Part shown: piece by piece, positions 38,109 through 47,553 of the stretch
Layout of the letters: each line of letters starts with the position of its first letter
Numbering within the stretch: the stretch's first letter is position 1
Source: Robertkochia aurantiaca
Lineage (GTDB): Bacteria > Bacteroidota > Bacteroidia > Flavobacteriales > Flavobacteriaceae
Direction of reading: 5' to 3'
Length of the DNA: 64,000 bases
Assembly: GCF_020166495.1 (NCBI RefSeq)
Contig: NZ_JAINZS010000009.1
Location: 1 to 64,000, forward strand
Program-made: the position numbers and the translations under genes
Notes under the pieces: model-generated
The model's database searches: none
The model's input: only the letters and a program-made list of their open reading frames with translations
Told to the model about the DNA's origin: nothing

Positions 38109-39112
38109 CAGGGTTCTTCTTTAATGACATCTTCAGGCTCTTTATCATAACGCATCCCGAGGAAGCGGGGATGTCTTAATTTATTGCTGCCTGTCCATTC
38201 GGTAAACCCAAATTCTCCCACATATTTCGGTTTTATCCAGTGGTTATCTCCGCCATCGTCATCATCAAAGTCTTCGAACGGACTGGAATCCTGTTCGATT
38301 TGATCAAAATTTTCCCGCCATTCTTCTAAAAAGGCATCATCATAGCCCGTTCCGACCTTTCCGGCATATTGCAGGTTGCCGTTTTTATAAAACCCCACAA
38401 GCATCGCCCCAAAGCCGACTCGCTCTCCCTCTGGTTCGGTGAATCCGCCGATCACCAGTTCCTGTCCTTTTGCACATTTGAATTTCAGCCACTTTTTGCT
38501 TCTGCTGTGCACGTAAGTTGAATTGGCATCTTTAGCAATAATACCTTCCCATCCCTTCCGGCAGGCTTCCTCCCTGTAAGCCTTACCTTCTTCATTACGG
38601 TGAGGGACATAGCGAAGCGGATCTCTCCATTTGATAACCTTTTTAAGTATTTGTTTACGCTGTCTCAAAGGCAATTCAGACAGGGAATAATTTTCGTAGT
38701 ATATGATGTCAAAGAGATATAAATAGACCGTAACTCCTCTTTCTCTTGCCTTTTCAGGATCTTTTATCTGCATTCTGTTCTGCAGCTTGCTGAAGCTGGT
38801 CACATTTCCCTTAAAAGCGACGATCTCACCGTCGAGTATCAGGTCGGGATGATCACCTTTCTGCAGAGCCTCTTTTAATTCCGGATAGGTATTATTCAGT
38901 TCCTTTTCATTTCTTGAATAAATGGAAATCTCCCCTTCTTCGATCAATACCAGACATCGTACCCCGTCTAATTTTCTTTCATAGATCCATTCCGGATCAT
39001 CAAAATAATCATCTGTCAGCGTGGCCAGCATGGGGGCGACGAATCCGGGAAAGGCTTTCTTTTCCGCCTTTCCGAAGTCGTGCTCGTCCAGGATATTCTC
39101 AAGTGCTTTCAT
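38108..39112 (-). CDS. ATP-dependent DNA ligase, LigD ligase domain (split NHEJ)
   Basis: A 334-residue ATP-dependent DNA ligase with the nucleotidyltransferase and OB domains of LigD. The adenylation motif I is YERKLDGVRCL (catalytic Lys about residue 46), with LDGEIV, WEGIIAKD and KKWLKFKC as further motifs. An acidic insertion (PFEDFDDDDGGD) is seen near 272-283. The start overlaps the phosphoesterase gene by 4 nt (ATGA), and the end overlaps the polymerase gene by 1 nt. It is not a frameshift remnant, since each part has its own start and full domain. Confidence 0.9.
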   Translation of the reverse strand: MKALENILDEHDFGKAEKKAFPGFVAPMLATLTDDYFDDPEWIYERKLDGVRCLVLIEEGEISIYSRNEKELNNTYPELKEALQKGDHPDLILDGEIVAFKGNVTSFSKLQNRMQIKDPEKARERGVTVYLYLFDIIYYENYSLSELPLRQRKQILKKVIKWRDPLRYVPHRNEEGKAYREEACRKGWEGIIAKDANSTYVHSRSKKWLKFKCAKGQELVIGGFTEPEGERVGFGAMLVGFYKNGNLQYAGKVGTGYDDAFLEEWRENFDQIEQDSSPFEDFDDDDGGDNHWIKPKYVGEFGFTEWTGSNKLRHPRFLGMRYDKEPEDVIKEEP

Positions 39113-39705
39113 TCGTCCCCTTCCTCCTTTTCTATTTCGTTCAGGGTTCGCCCGGTCTTTACGCTTTTCTTTTCCGTACTGGTCGGATTGCGACGGGCAT
39201 CGGCTTCATCATCATCCATTTTGATCAGCAACCAGTTGCCCTCCATGTTTCCGCTGGTCATTTCTATAAGCGCATAGCCCCCCTTCAGCTTTTCTCCCTT
39301 CAGAAAGATCTCAACAGTACCCATCTCAAAAGACTTTTTGAGGGGAATCGACTCCCCATCATCATTCTTTTTCATGTTTTCAAAGGTTCCTTTATCCCAG
39401 ATCATTACCGTTCCACCTCCATATTCATCCTCGGGGATCACACCTTCGAAATCGGCGTATTCCAGGGGATGATCTTCGGTGGGGATCGCCATGCGTTTTA
39501 CACTGGGATCGGTACTCGGACCTTTGGGAACAGACCAGGATTTTAAAGTGCCGTCGATCTCAATCCTGAAATCATAATGAAGATTGCTGGCATCATGTTT
39601 CTGAATAACGAATACAGGTTCTTCGTGCTTGCCCGTACCGTTTTCTCCCTTCGGCTCATCGGTCTTTCTGAAGTCGCGTTTGTCGTTGTATCCTTTATTT
39701 CCCAT
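39109..39705 (-). CDS. LigD 3'-phosphoesterase-domain protein (split NHEJ)
   Basis: A 198-residue protein matching the 3'-phosphoesterase domain of LigD, which trims 3' phosphates and ribonucleotides at ends. The signature FVIQKHDASNLHYDFRIEIDGTLKSWSVPKGPS (about 31-63), with the His and Asp metal ligands, and HPLEYADFEGVIPEDEYGGGTVMIWD are clear. I place the start at M 39705 (MGNKGYND); 39714 is possible. A longer frame to 39780 begins inside the GGGGGCAC octamer repeat and is unlikely. It is the first gene of the split LigD operon. No Ku gene is in the window. Confidence 0.88.
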   Translation of the reverse strand: MGNKGYNDKRDFRKTDEPKGENGTGKHEEPVFVIQKHDASNLHYDFRIEIDGTLKSWSVPKGPSTDPSVKRMAIPTEDHPLEYADFEGVIPEDEYGGGTVMIWDKGTFENMKKNDDGESIPLKKSFEMGTVEIFLKGEKLKGGYALIEMTSGNMEGNWLLIKMDDDEADARRNPTSTEKKSVKTGRTLNEIEKEEGDE

Positions 39706-39755
39706 CCTGTTCATTCTAAGGTCTGTCTGGTAACTCTTAAAGATACGGGATTTTT

Positions 39756-40438
39756 TATGGGTACGGGGGCACGGGGGCACGGGGGCACGGGAATGATAAA
39801 AATTATAGATGGTAGATTGTAGATGTTAGATTAGAAGGAATAAAGGAATTTGAAGTTTTACATCTCCATTCCCTATTTCCCTATTTCGCTCCTTAGCTCC
39901 TTAGCTCCTTAGCTCCTTGGCTCCTTAGCTCCTTGGCTCCTTAGCTCCTTAGCTCCTTAGCTCCTTAGCTCCTTAGCTATATAAAATTTACGTCTTTGCG
40001 AGCCCAGCGAAGCAATCTTTTTCAGGTAGTCAGGTAGTCAGATAAATTATAGATGGTAGATTGTAGATGGTAGATTAGAAGGAATAAAAGAATTTAAAGT
40101 TTTACATCTTCATTCCCTATTTTCCTATTTCGCTCCTTAGCTCCTTGGCTCCTCAGCTCCTTTGCTCCTTAGCTCCTTCGCGATATAAAATTTACGTCTT
40201 TGCGAATCCCAAGACGTCAGGATGAAGCAGTCTTTTCAGAAGGTGAGGTGGTCAGGCGGTCAGGCGATCAGTTTTTGTTACACTGCCCCGAAGCCTCGGG
40301 GCTGGAAGCGGACTAGTAAGGTGCTCCGAAAATATCGACAATAAACTTAACCTTAACCATATGATTTTCAGGGTATTAGTTAAAATAAATCAGATTTTCA
40401 ACGTAATTTTATAACCTAACCAATAACGTTCATTCACA
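39756..40438 (+). repeat. Octamer tract and composite repeat R2, copies b and c
   Basis: An octamer tract GGGGGCAC, three to four units (39759-39790), is followed by R2 copy b (about 39795-40022) and copy c (about 40023-40290), both in the orientation of R2 copy a. Each has the heptamers, the AAAGTTTTACATCTYCATTC core, the TTAGCTCC octamers (long in b, 39890-39978), the ATATAAAATTTACGTCTTTG part with GAAGCAATCTTTTTC, and GGTCAGG-type units. The remainder (40291-40438) leads to the next gene and shows nothing else. Confidence 0.82.
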
Positions 40439-41041
40439 ATGAAAACACCAGAATTTTTATTCAGTGCCCTGATTGCCATTTTCCTGCTTGCGTGTACGAA
40501 TGATCTTTCCGATGCATTAGATGAAGAGCTAATCATCGATGTCAATGCCAAAGCCAACAATACCGGAAATGACTTTGTTGCAGACAATCCCGAGGCAGCA
40601 AGGGAAATCAGCAGGTTAAGAAAAGCTGTTTCAAATATCCGCACCATCGAAGATGCTATTGCAGCAGGATGGAATATCAAGCTGACCCCGTATTTACAAA
40701 ATATGGGCTATCATCTGGGGAATGGTGCGTATCTCGATGATGGAGAATTTTACCCGGATAAACCGGAGGCCTTACTTATGGCTTGTAACGAAAAAGGTGA
40801 TTATGTCGTAGTCGGTGCTGAGTACATTGTTCCCAAAGCGGGAGCATATGAAAATAATCCGCCGGAAGGGTTTACAGGAGATGCCGATGAATGGGCATTG
40901 ACAGCCGGAACCTTATGGACCCTACACGCATGGATTAAAACGCCTAACCCGGATGGTTTCTTTAATGCTCCGAACATTAAAATTCCATTGACAGATCAGT
41001 GCAGTGGAATCGATGATTATGAAGGTCTTATAATTCCTTAA
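40439..41041 (+). CDS. Conserved hypothetical lipoprotein
   Basis: A 200-residue lipoprotein (lipobox IFLLAC, Cys about 19). I know no name, but the pattern recalls an uncharacterised family seen in several phyla: a helical start (AAREISRLRKAVSNIRTIEDAIAAGW), MGYHLGNGAYLDDG, PDKPEALLMACNEKGDYVVVGAEYIVPK, and a C-terminal LHAWIKTPNPDGFFNAPNIKI. No function is known to me. The gene stands alone between R2 repeats and a clear terminator. Confidence 0.72.
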   Translation: MKTPEFLFSALIAIFLLACTNDLSDALDEELIIDVNAKANNTGNDFVADNPEAAREISRLRKAVSNIRTIEDAIAAGWNIKLTPYLQNMGYHLGNGAYLDDGEFYPDKPEALLMACNEKGDYVVVGAEYIVPKAGAYENNPPEGFTGDADEWALTAGTLWTLHAWIKTPNPDGFFNAPNIKIPLTDQCSGIDDYEGLIIP

Positions 41042-41107
41042 AAACAAGAAAGGAAATGATCATTTATTCCATGGAATGAGTAGATGGTAAAACCACAAGC
41101 ATTCACA

Positions 41108-41138
41108 AAAGCCTTCCTTTAAAACGGAAGGCTTTTTT
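41108..41138 (+). terminator. Terminator of the hypothetical lipoprotein gene
   Basis: Stem AAAGCCTTCC / GGAAGGCTTT with an 8-nt loop and a run of seven T. The remainder of the gap to 41353 holds nothing else I can identify. Confidence 0.9.
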
Positions 41139-41353
41139 TGTTAACCTCTTCCATTAGCCTGGAGTTGCCATACCGGCCGGTTGATCTGCTATCATCTCAA
41201 AAGTCTTCAGCAACTACCCAAAAGGAAACAGTTAAAAACAGGCACTTTCACAGATCAATTTTAGTTCTGAATCAATCACTTATACCCTGCTCATTATGAA
41301 TTTTTCTACAGCTATATTTTGAGATTCTTACATTTATTCGTAGTTTATTCGCT

Positions 41354-42811
41354 ATGGATGTGCAAAAATTCTCTCTTTTATTTGCTGCAATACTTCTCTT
41401 CTCCGGTTGCTCCCAAGCCGATAAGAACACTACACAACAGGCCACAGCGCTGAACATTCAGGACAAAGCCCCCTATAAGGTCGAAAGAGATCTCGCAGAG
41501 ATCAGGAAAGATGGAGTGTTACATGCGATCACCATCTACAATTCGACCAGCTATTTCTTATACAAAGGTATGCCCATGGGGTTTGAATATGAGCTTTTAT
41601 CCCGGCTGGCCAATGATCTCGATCTGGAGCTCCAAATCACGGTCGCTGAAGATATTGATGATCTTTTCGACATGTTGAATAATGGCGAAGGAGATATTAT
41701 TGCGTACGGACTCACCATTACTGAACCGAGAAAAGAGCTGGTCAGTTTTACCGACTACCACTATGTCACTCACCAGGCCCTGGTACAGCGTATGCCAAGC
41801 AACTGGCGCTCCCTTCCCGGGTATAAAATAGAAAAACAACTCATCTCCAATACCCTTGAACTCATCAACGATACCGTATGGGTGAGACAAAATTCTTCCT
41901 ATGCAGACAGGCTGAAAAACCTGCAGGATGAACTAGGGGCCGATATTGAGATCGCCTATCTCGAGGGAAACAAGACCACAGACGAGATCATCAGTATGGT
42001 GGTCGACGGCGAGATCGAAAGAACAGTTTCCGATTACAACATCGCCGCAATCAACAAAACATACTACCCCATACTCGATATCGACACGCGAATATCGTTT
42101 GCCCAGCGCATCGCCTGGGCCGTGCGAAAGAATTCCCCCGAATTGCTGACAGCCATCAATGAATGGATATCAAAAGAGAAAAAATCTGATGACTATTATG
42201 TGATCTACAATAAGTATTTCAAGAATAAGAAATCTTATAAGCGACGTATTCGCAGCGATTTCTACAGCAAGAACGGAAACAGAATCAGTCAATACGACCC
42301 GGTCATCAAAGAATATGCTGATGATATCGGCTGGGACTGGCGCTTTCTTTGCTCTCAGGTCTACCAGGAATCACGTTTCAATCCGAAAGCAGAGTCATGG
42401 GCCGGTGCTGGCGGACTGATCCAATTAATGCCTGAAACAGCAAAAGCCCTGGGGGTAAGCAACCCTTTCAATCCAAAAGAAAATCTCAAGGGAGGGGTCA
42501 AATACCTGGACAGAATTCGCGGAAGATTTGAAAAGGTGGAAGATTCCATTCAAAAAATCAAGTTTACCCTGGCAGCCTTCAATTGCGGACCGGGCCATGT
42601 TTTTGATGCCATGCGTCTGGCAGAAAAGAACGGAAAGGATCCCCACATATGGGATGATCATGTTGAAGAGTACATCCTGAAATTATCAGACAAGAAATAT
42701 TACACAGACGAAGTGGTGCGTTATGGGTTTGTAAGGGGAGCCGAACCTTATGAATATGTCAAAGATATCTTTCTGCGATATGATCATTATAAGAAGTTTA
42801 TAGAGCTGTGA
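41354..42811 (+). CDS. MltF-like membrane-bound lytic murein transglycosylase
   Basis: A 485-residue lipoprotein (lipobox LFSGC, Cys about 16) with a periplasmic solute-binding-protein-type domain (about 45-290; DGVLHAITIYNSTSYFLYKG, MGFEYELLSRLANDL) and a C-terminal SLT lysozyme-like domain (about 320-470). The catalytic Glu is in QVYQESRF (about 336-343), followed by GAGGLIQLMPETAKALGV and AAFNCGPGHV. It cuts peptidoglycan glycan strands, and MltF relatives bind muropeptides in the first domain. It converges on the UvrA-like gene, with 13 nt between stops. Confidence 0.92.
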   Translation: MDVQKFSLLFAAILLFSGCSQADKNTTQQATALNIQDKAPYKVERDLAEIRKDGVLHAITIYNSTSYFLYKGMPMGFEYELLSRLANDLDLELQITVAEDIDDLFDMLNNGEGDIIAYGLTITEPRKELVSFTDYHYVTHQALVQRMPSNWRSLPGYKIEKQLISNTLELINDTVWVRQNSSYADRLKNLQDELGADIEIAYLEGNKTTDEIISMVVDGEIERTVSDYNIAAINKTYYPILDIDTRISFAQRIAWAVRKNSPELLTAINEWISKEKKSDDYYVIYNKYFKNKKSYKRRIRSDFYSKNGNRISQYDPVIKEYADDIGWDWRFLCSQVYQESRFNPKAESWAGAGGLIQLMPETAKALGVSNPFNPKENLKGGVKYLDRIRGRFEKVEDSIQKIKFTLAAFNCGPGHVFDAMRLAEKNGKDPHIWDDHVEEYILKLSDKKYYTDEVVRYGFVRGAEPYEYVKDIFLRYDHYKKFIEL

Positions 42812-42824
42812 TCCGGTAACCAAA

Positions 42825-45800
42825 TCACTCCAGGATCATTCCCACCCCAATTTTCTCAAGCAGGTAGCGATTATGGTCAATGACCAGGATATCATTGTCG
42901 CGACTGAGTTTCTGAAGAATCCCGAACAACAGGTCGATATCGGCATAATGCAATCCGGTGCCGGGCTCGTCTAAGATGTACAGAGCTCCTTCGTCTATAT
43001 GCTGCAACCAGTTTAATAAAAGTAAACGTTGTTTTTCCCCGGAAGAAAGTGAACGTACAGGTTGATCCAGGTTAAGGTGCTCAAGCCCTATCGTAGTTAA
43101 TTCCTCCAAAATCGACTCTGATGCCGGGGCAACTCCGGCCTCCTCCAGCCACCCCATCAATTCTGCAATATCAAGCGACAAAACCTCAGCGATATTCTTC
43201 GATGCTATCTTGTACTGAAGTAATTCTGTTCGGTAGCGCCTTCCGTGGCACTTCTCACAGGTTTCAATCGAGTTGGCGACTACATCAAGCGAGGTTTCGA
43301 CATACCCTCTCCCCTTACATTCAGGACACTGGCTTGATTTGGTTTTATAAGAAAAGTCACGGGCTTTGAGCCCTGTCTCACCTGCAAATATCTTACCGAT
43401 ACGTTTCAACAGATCCAGGTAATCTGCTAACAGCGTGCCCGAATGGGTTCGTAACTTTTTCGGTTCGAAATAGCGGGCCTTGGTATAGTCCCTGGGAAAG
43501 CTGATCTTTTCACAATGTACGGCACCTCTGGTCTGAATGGAAGGTATGATAATATCCCTGACCAGGGTGGTCTTCCCTGCTCCCGACTTTCCGCTTATAG
43601 CAGTGATCCCGCCAACCGGCACTTCTAAAACATCTTTGACCAAAGTGTACCTGGCGAGCTTTGATATTTTGATACTTTCTTTTCCTTTTTTGAACCGGAC
43701 CGGGTTGGAAGGTGTTTTTAAATACGGATGACAATCCTCTTGCTCAACAAAATTCCGTGGCGTCCCTTGATAGGTGATATAACCCCCATCGCTACCTGCA
43801 CCGGGGCCAAGTTCCACCAGGTGGTCTGCCGAGTGTATAATCTCTTTATTATGCTCGATCACCAGAACCGTATTTCCCTTTTCGATAAGTTCCTTCAGAA
43901 TAGCGATGAGATCAGGGATATTATCATGGGAAAGACCCGCCGACGGTTCGTCCAGTATATAAGTGATTCCTTTAAGCGGGCTGTTTAATTGTTTTATCAG
44001 GGATACCCTTTGATTCTCACCCCCTGACAGGGTTGCTGACTTCCTGTTGAGATGCAGATGGTCTATATGCAGCTGCTTTGCCCGTTTGATGGTATTCACA
44101 AGCAAGGGTTTCATATGTGTTGTAAGTTCACGATCTACTTCCTCCTGAAAATCAGTCATGGCCAACCAGGTTTCAAGGTCCTTAAACGGCATGGATCGCA
44201 GCTGATGAATGGACTTCCCTCCTATCTGATGGTTCAGTCTTTCTGGTTTTAGCCCACTGCCCTGACAATGACTGCATTGCTCAGGAGAGAACAAAGCCAC
44301 CAGCTTTTCTATATTCTTATTTTTCCGGGTTTTAAAATATTCATCCTGCAGATAACCGAAGATCCCTTTCCAGGGCATTCGAAGCTCCTGTGCACCTTCC
44401 CTGGTTTTTGTTTTAAAATGCCATGAGGTTTCCCATACTGTATCACCGGTTCCATGAAATAACAGCTCTTTTTGATGAGAATTTAGTTTTTCAAAGGGTG
44501 TTTCCAGGTCGAACCCGTGAGTCTTACCCAATTCCTTCACAATAGCCATGAACTGACTTCCGGGATGTCCGTAATAAGCCAGGGCCTTATTATGGTCGAA
44601 GAGTCCGGTAGATATACTCTTCTCCCCGTTTAGAACTATTTTATCCATGTCGGGTTGCATTTCCCTTCCCAGACCATCACAGACAGGGCATTTTCCCAAT
44701 TCGTGACTGTTGGAAAAATGACTGGCTGAAAGCTCCGTTCCCTCATACTGCGCCTTCCTAGAAAAAGCAAAACGCAAGACTCTGTCAATTCCGGTTTGCT
44801 TCGCGATATCAGAGCGCTCAGTGAAGCTTCTTTCTTTTCGCGTAATACAGATGGTAGGAGTAAGTCCTTCGATCCGGTCAGCCTCGAATTGAAAATTTAC
44901 CCCGGTACGGGATTGCTGGTAACTGGAAAATTGTTTTGTCATTTCCTGCAGGCCAAAGCCGTGAAGGGTATCGATGAGCAGGGAAGACTTGCCCGAACCT
45001 GAAATGCCGGTAACCACCGTTAACCGTTCTTTAGGAAGATTAAGATTCAGGTCTTTCAAATGATGTGTTCTGACCCCTGTAAGAGACAGGCCTTCACCGG
45101 GTTTTCTGAGGCTTTCCTGTTGCCGGTACTCCTTAGACTCAATAGCATTATCTACCCATACATCAGAGTGGGTTTTGAACAGATCATGATTTTCAAAGCA
45201 GATGATCCCGCCTGTTCGTTTCTTGAGTTTATGCAGGGCGTCAAGCAATTGTCTGACGTTTCTCTGATGTAGGCCGATACTAGGTTCTTCCAGTACTAAG
45301 AGGGTTGTTTTGGACTGCCTGGCGAAATGTTTTGTCAGTTTGATTCGCTGAGCCTCCCCACCCGAGAGCGTGTTTGAAGGCTGACCAAGCTTGATATAAC
45401 CCAACCCCAGCTTAATCATAAGGGAAAGAATTTTAATGACCTGTTTCTCTTCCCTGAAAAAATCAGATGCCTGCAGTATACTCAGGTCGTAGATTTCGGC
45501 TATGTTCTTATCATTCCAAACCACTTGCAGCACTTCAGGCTTGAAACGTTTACCATTACAGGTCGGACACACCTGGTTGATGGTTCCCATCACATTCATG
45601 GCCAGGGTAATGACACCCGCTCCTTCACAGGCAGGACATCTTCCGCTTTTATTATTAAAGGAAAAGGCTCCCTTTGCAAGCTTCGCCTTTTTAGCTTCCT
45701 CAGTTTTTGCCAGCAGATCGCGTATCTTATCTGCCAGCCCGGTGTAGGTTGCGGGATTACTGCGGGGAGTTTTACCGATCGGCTGATCAGAAACCTGAAG

Positions 45801-47315
45801 CAGTTTCATTCCGTTTTGCACCGTATATGTTGCAAGTTTTTTTTCGATGTCAGCAGTCTTTCTGCTTATAACGGTAAGAGCGCCTGGTTCGGGCTCAAAC
45901 GAGACTGCTGAGATGGGAGTCAGTTCCGGGGTGGTATCAGCAACAGACTTTTGCATTTCCTCTAGGGTTGCACTTGAAATTCCCTGACTCTGCAAAAAAT
46001 CGTGAACCGGCCCGTTAAAGATAACCTCCCCGCCATGGACTCCGGCACCCGGTCCTAATTCAAGGATCCAGTCGGCCGAGCGTATAAAATTCAGATCGTG
46101 TTCCACTACCATGACCGTATTTCGCCGACTGATGAGCCGTTGAAATATTTGCCGAAGGTGCCCCTGGTAAGCTTCCGGAAGGCCTATGGATGGTTCATCG
46201 AATATATAAAGGATGCCCTGGAGGTCGCTGTTCACCTGGCTCACCAGTTTTATGCGCTGTGCATCCCCTGATGAAATTTCATCACTGGGAGTACTCAATC
46301 GATAATCTTTCATTCCCAGCTGAATCAGGTCCTGTAAGGGAGTACAGATCTTTTTAACCAAAGCCTCCTCCCCTGCACTCAATGACAGCTTATTCAAGCT
46401 GTTATACAGTTCATCTAAAGGTAGCTCCATCCACTGCTGAAAGTTCAATTTCTGCCATTCGAATGCAAGATGCTCTGTCTTGATCCGGGCACCCTTACAG
46501 GAGGGACAGGTACGGGAACTGACAAATTTCAGGATATTCTGATTCCGGTCCCTTTTAAGTATATCGTTCATGATGGGGAGCATCCCCTTGTAGAAACCCT
46601 TCTCACGGGGCTTGGCCTTCAGACCTTTCCATTTCAGGCGGGATTCAATACTGTGTTTCCCGTAAAAGACCTTTATGCGATCGCTTCCGTTAAGGATCAC
46701 ATTCTTTTGGTCAGAACTGAGTTCCCTCCAGGGAATATCGACCCTGAAATCGTGTGCCCTGCATACTTTATCCAACTCTTCTACAGTGACCTGTGAATAG
46801 ACGATATACCCGTTAGGCAGCGTGGTGGTGATAGCTCCTTCCCTGAGCGTTCTGTTCTCATCTTCTATCAATTTGTCAAGGTCGATATATTCTTCATTAC
46901 CGATCCCGTAGCAACGCTCACAGGCACCTTTAGGGTGATTGAATGAGAAAAGTGACTTGCTCAAGGTCTCAGAAGTGCTGTAACGGGCAAACAAGATCCT
47001 GAAAACAACAGCAAGTTCAGACAGGGTTCCGAAGGTGGCATTAACAGACCTGAAGCGCTTGCTCTGCTCAACCCGAATCACCGGGGGTAAGCCTGTGATC
47101 CCATCAACTTCCGCGGTGGGAATACTCAGTGCATTTTGCTGGTTATAGGAAGGAAGGCTCTCTAAAAAATAGCGATAGCCCTCATTTCCGATGATATCCA
47201 TTGCCAGGGAAGATTTTCCCGATCCTGACAAACCGGTCACGACGATCAGTTTGTTATCCGGAAGTTCAAGGCTGATATTCTTGAGATTATTCTGGTGGGC
47301 GTTGGTAATGCGCAT
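42825..47315 (-). CDS. Double-length UvrA-like ABC ATPase
   Basis: A 1496-residue protein built as two tandem UvrA-like units; normal UvrA is about 940. Four ABC modules: A, Walker A GLSGSGKSS (28-36), signature SSGDAQ (348-353), Walker B YIFDEPS (370-376); B, no P-loop (the position reads GALTVISRKTADIE, 478-491) but QPIGKTPRSNPATYTG (511-526), signature LSGGEAQ (650-656) and EEPS; C, GISGSGKSS (770-778), LSGGENQ (1096-1102), YILDEPS; D, GKSGAGKTT (1242-1250), LSSGEKQ (1423-1429), LDEP. Cys pairs for zinc occur in each (132/135 with 270/273; 560/563 with 583/586; 876/879 with 1014/1017; 1330/1333 with 1353/1356). It is not the housekeeping UvrA; a role in drug or DNA-damage resistance is a guess. 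Confidence 0.85.
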   Translation of the reverse strand: MRITNAHQNNLKNISLELPDNKLIVVTGLSGSGKSSLAMDIIGNEGYRYFLESLPSYNQQNALSIPTAEVDGITGLPPVIRVEQSKRFRSVNATFGTLSELAVVFRILFARYSTSETLSKSLFSFNHPKGACERCYGIGNEEYIDLDKLIEDENRTLREGAITTTLPNGYIVYSQVTVEELDKVCRAHDFRVDIPWRELSSDQKNVILNGSDRIKVFYGKHSIESRLKWKGLKAKPREKGFYKGMLPIMNDILKRDRNQNILKFVSSRTCPSCKGARIKTEHLAFEWQKLNFQQWMELPLDELYNSLNKLSLSAGEEALVKKICTPLQDLIQLGMKDYRLSTPSDEISSGDAQRIKLVSQVNSDLQGILYIFDEPSIGLPEAYQGHLRQIFQRLISRRNTVMVVEHDLNFIRSADWILELGPGAGVHGGEVIFNGPVHDFLQSQGISSATLEEMQKSVADTTPELTPISAVSFEPEPGALTVISRKTADIEKKLATYTVQNGMKLLQVSDQPIGKTPRSNPATYTGLADKIRDLLAKTEEAKKAKLAKGAFSFNNKSGRCPACEGAGVITLAMNVMGTINQVCPTCNGKRFKPEVLQVVWNDKNIAEIYDLSILQASDFFREEKQVIKILSLMIKLGLGYIKLGQPSNTLSGGEAQRIKLTKHFARQSKTTLLVLEEPSIGLHQRNVRQLLDALHKLKKRTGGIICFENHDLFKTHSDVWVDNAIESKEYRQQESLRKPGEGLSLTGVRTHHLKDLNLNLPKERLTVVTGISGSGKSSLLIDTLHGFGLQEMTKQFSSYQQSRTGVNFQFEADRIEGLTPTICITRKERSFTERSDIAKQTGIDRVLRFAFSRKAQYEGTELSASHFSNSHELGKCPVCDGLGREMQPDMDKIVLNGEKSISTGLFDHNKALAYYGHPGSQFMAIVKELGKTHGFDLETPFEKLNSHQKELLFHGTGDTVWETSWHFKTKTREGAQELRMPWKGIFGYLQDEYFKTRKNKNIEKLVALFSPEQCSHCQGSGLKPERLNHQIGGKSIHQLRSMPFKDLETWLAMTDFQEEVDRELTTHMKPLLVNTIKRAKQLHIDHLHLNRKSATLSGGENQRVSLIKQLNSPLKGITYILDEPSAGLSHDNIPDLIAILKELIEKGNTVLVIEHNKEIIHSADHLVELGPGAGSDGGYITYQGTPRNFVEQEDCHPYLKTPSNPVRFKKGKESIKISKLARYTLVKDVLEVPVGGITAISGKSGAGKTTLVRDIIIPSIQTRGAVHCEKISFPRDYTKARYFEPKKLRTHSGTLLADYLDLLKRIGKIFAGETGLKARDFSYKTKSSQCPECKGRGYVETSLDVVANSIETCEKCHGRRYRTELLQYKIASKNIAEVLSLDIAELMGWLEEAGVAPASESILEELTTIGLEHLNLDQPVRSLSSGEKQRLLLLNWLQHIDEGALYILDEPGTGLHYADIDLLFGILQKLSRDNDILVIDHNRYLLEKIGVGMILE

Positions 47316-47553
47316 AAACGGCTATGGTCTTTTGAACGAATATAGAAAGATTCGAAGCTATAATAAAGAGATGAAAGTTTATAGAAGTACATCCATACAA
47401 TAATCACATACGAGTTAGTCGGATAATTGAATCCGTTTAAAGACAAAAGGTATGAATCTCTTAAAAAGAAAAACTTTAATTAATAATATGCTGACTATCA
47501 GAGATAAATAGTAGTATATTCAGCACAAATTCTAACTAATACCAAACAATAAA

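Noticed and set aside
37440-38150. 236-codon open frame opposite the LigD polymerase gene
   Set aside because: The minus strand encodes a full POL domain with motifs; the plus frame is a shadow.
38914-39546. 210-codon open frame opposite the ligase and phosphoesterase genes
   Set aside because: It spans two real genes on the other strand and has no motif.
37299-39705. The three LigD frames as one broken gene (pseudogene by frameshift)
   Set aside because: Each frame has its own ATG at the overlap and a complete domain, so an operon of coupled genes is simpler.
15541-40290. R1 and R2 as miniature transposable elements (MITEs)
   Set aside because: No terminal inverted repeats or target-site duplication could be seen at unit ends; REP-like modular repeats fit better, but this is not settled.
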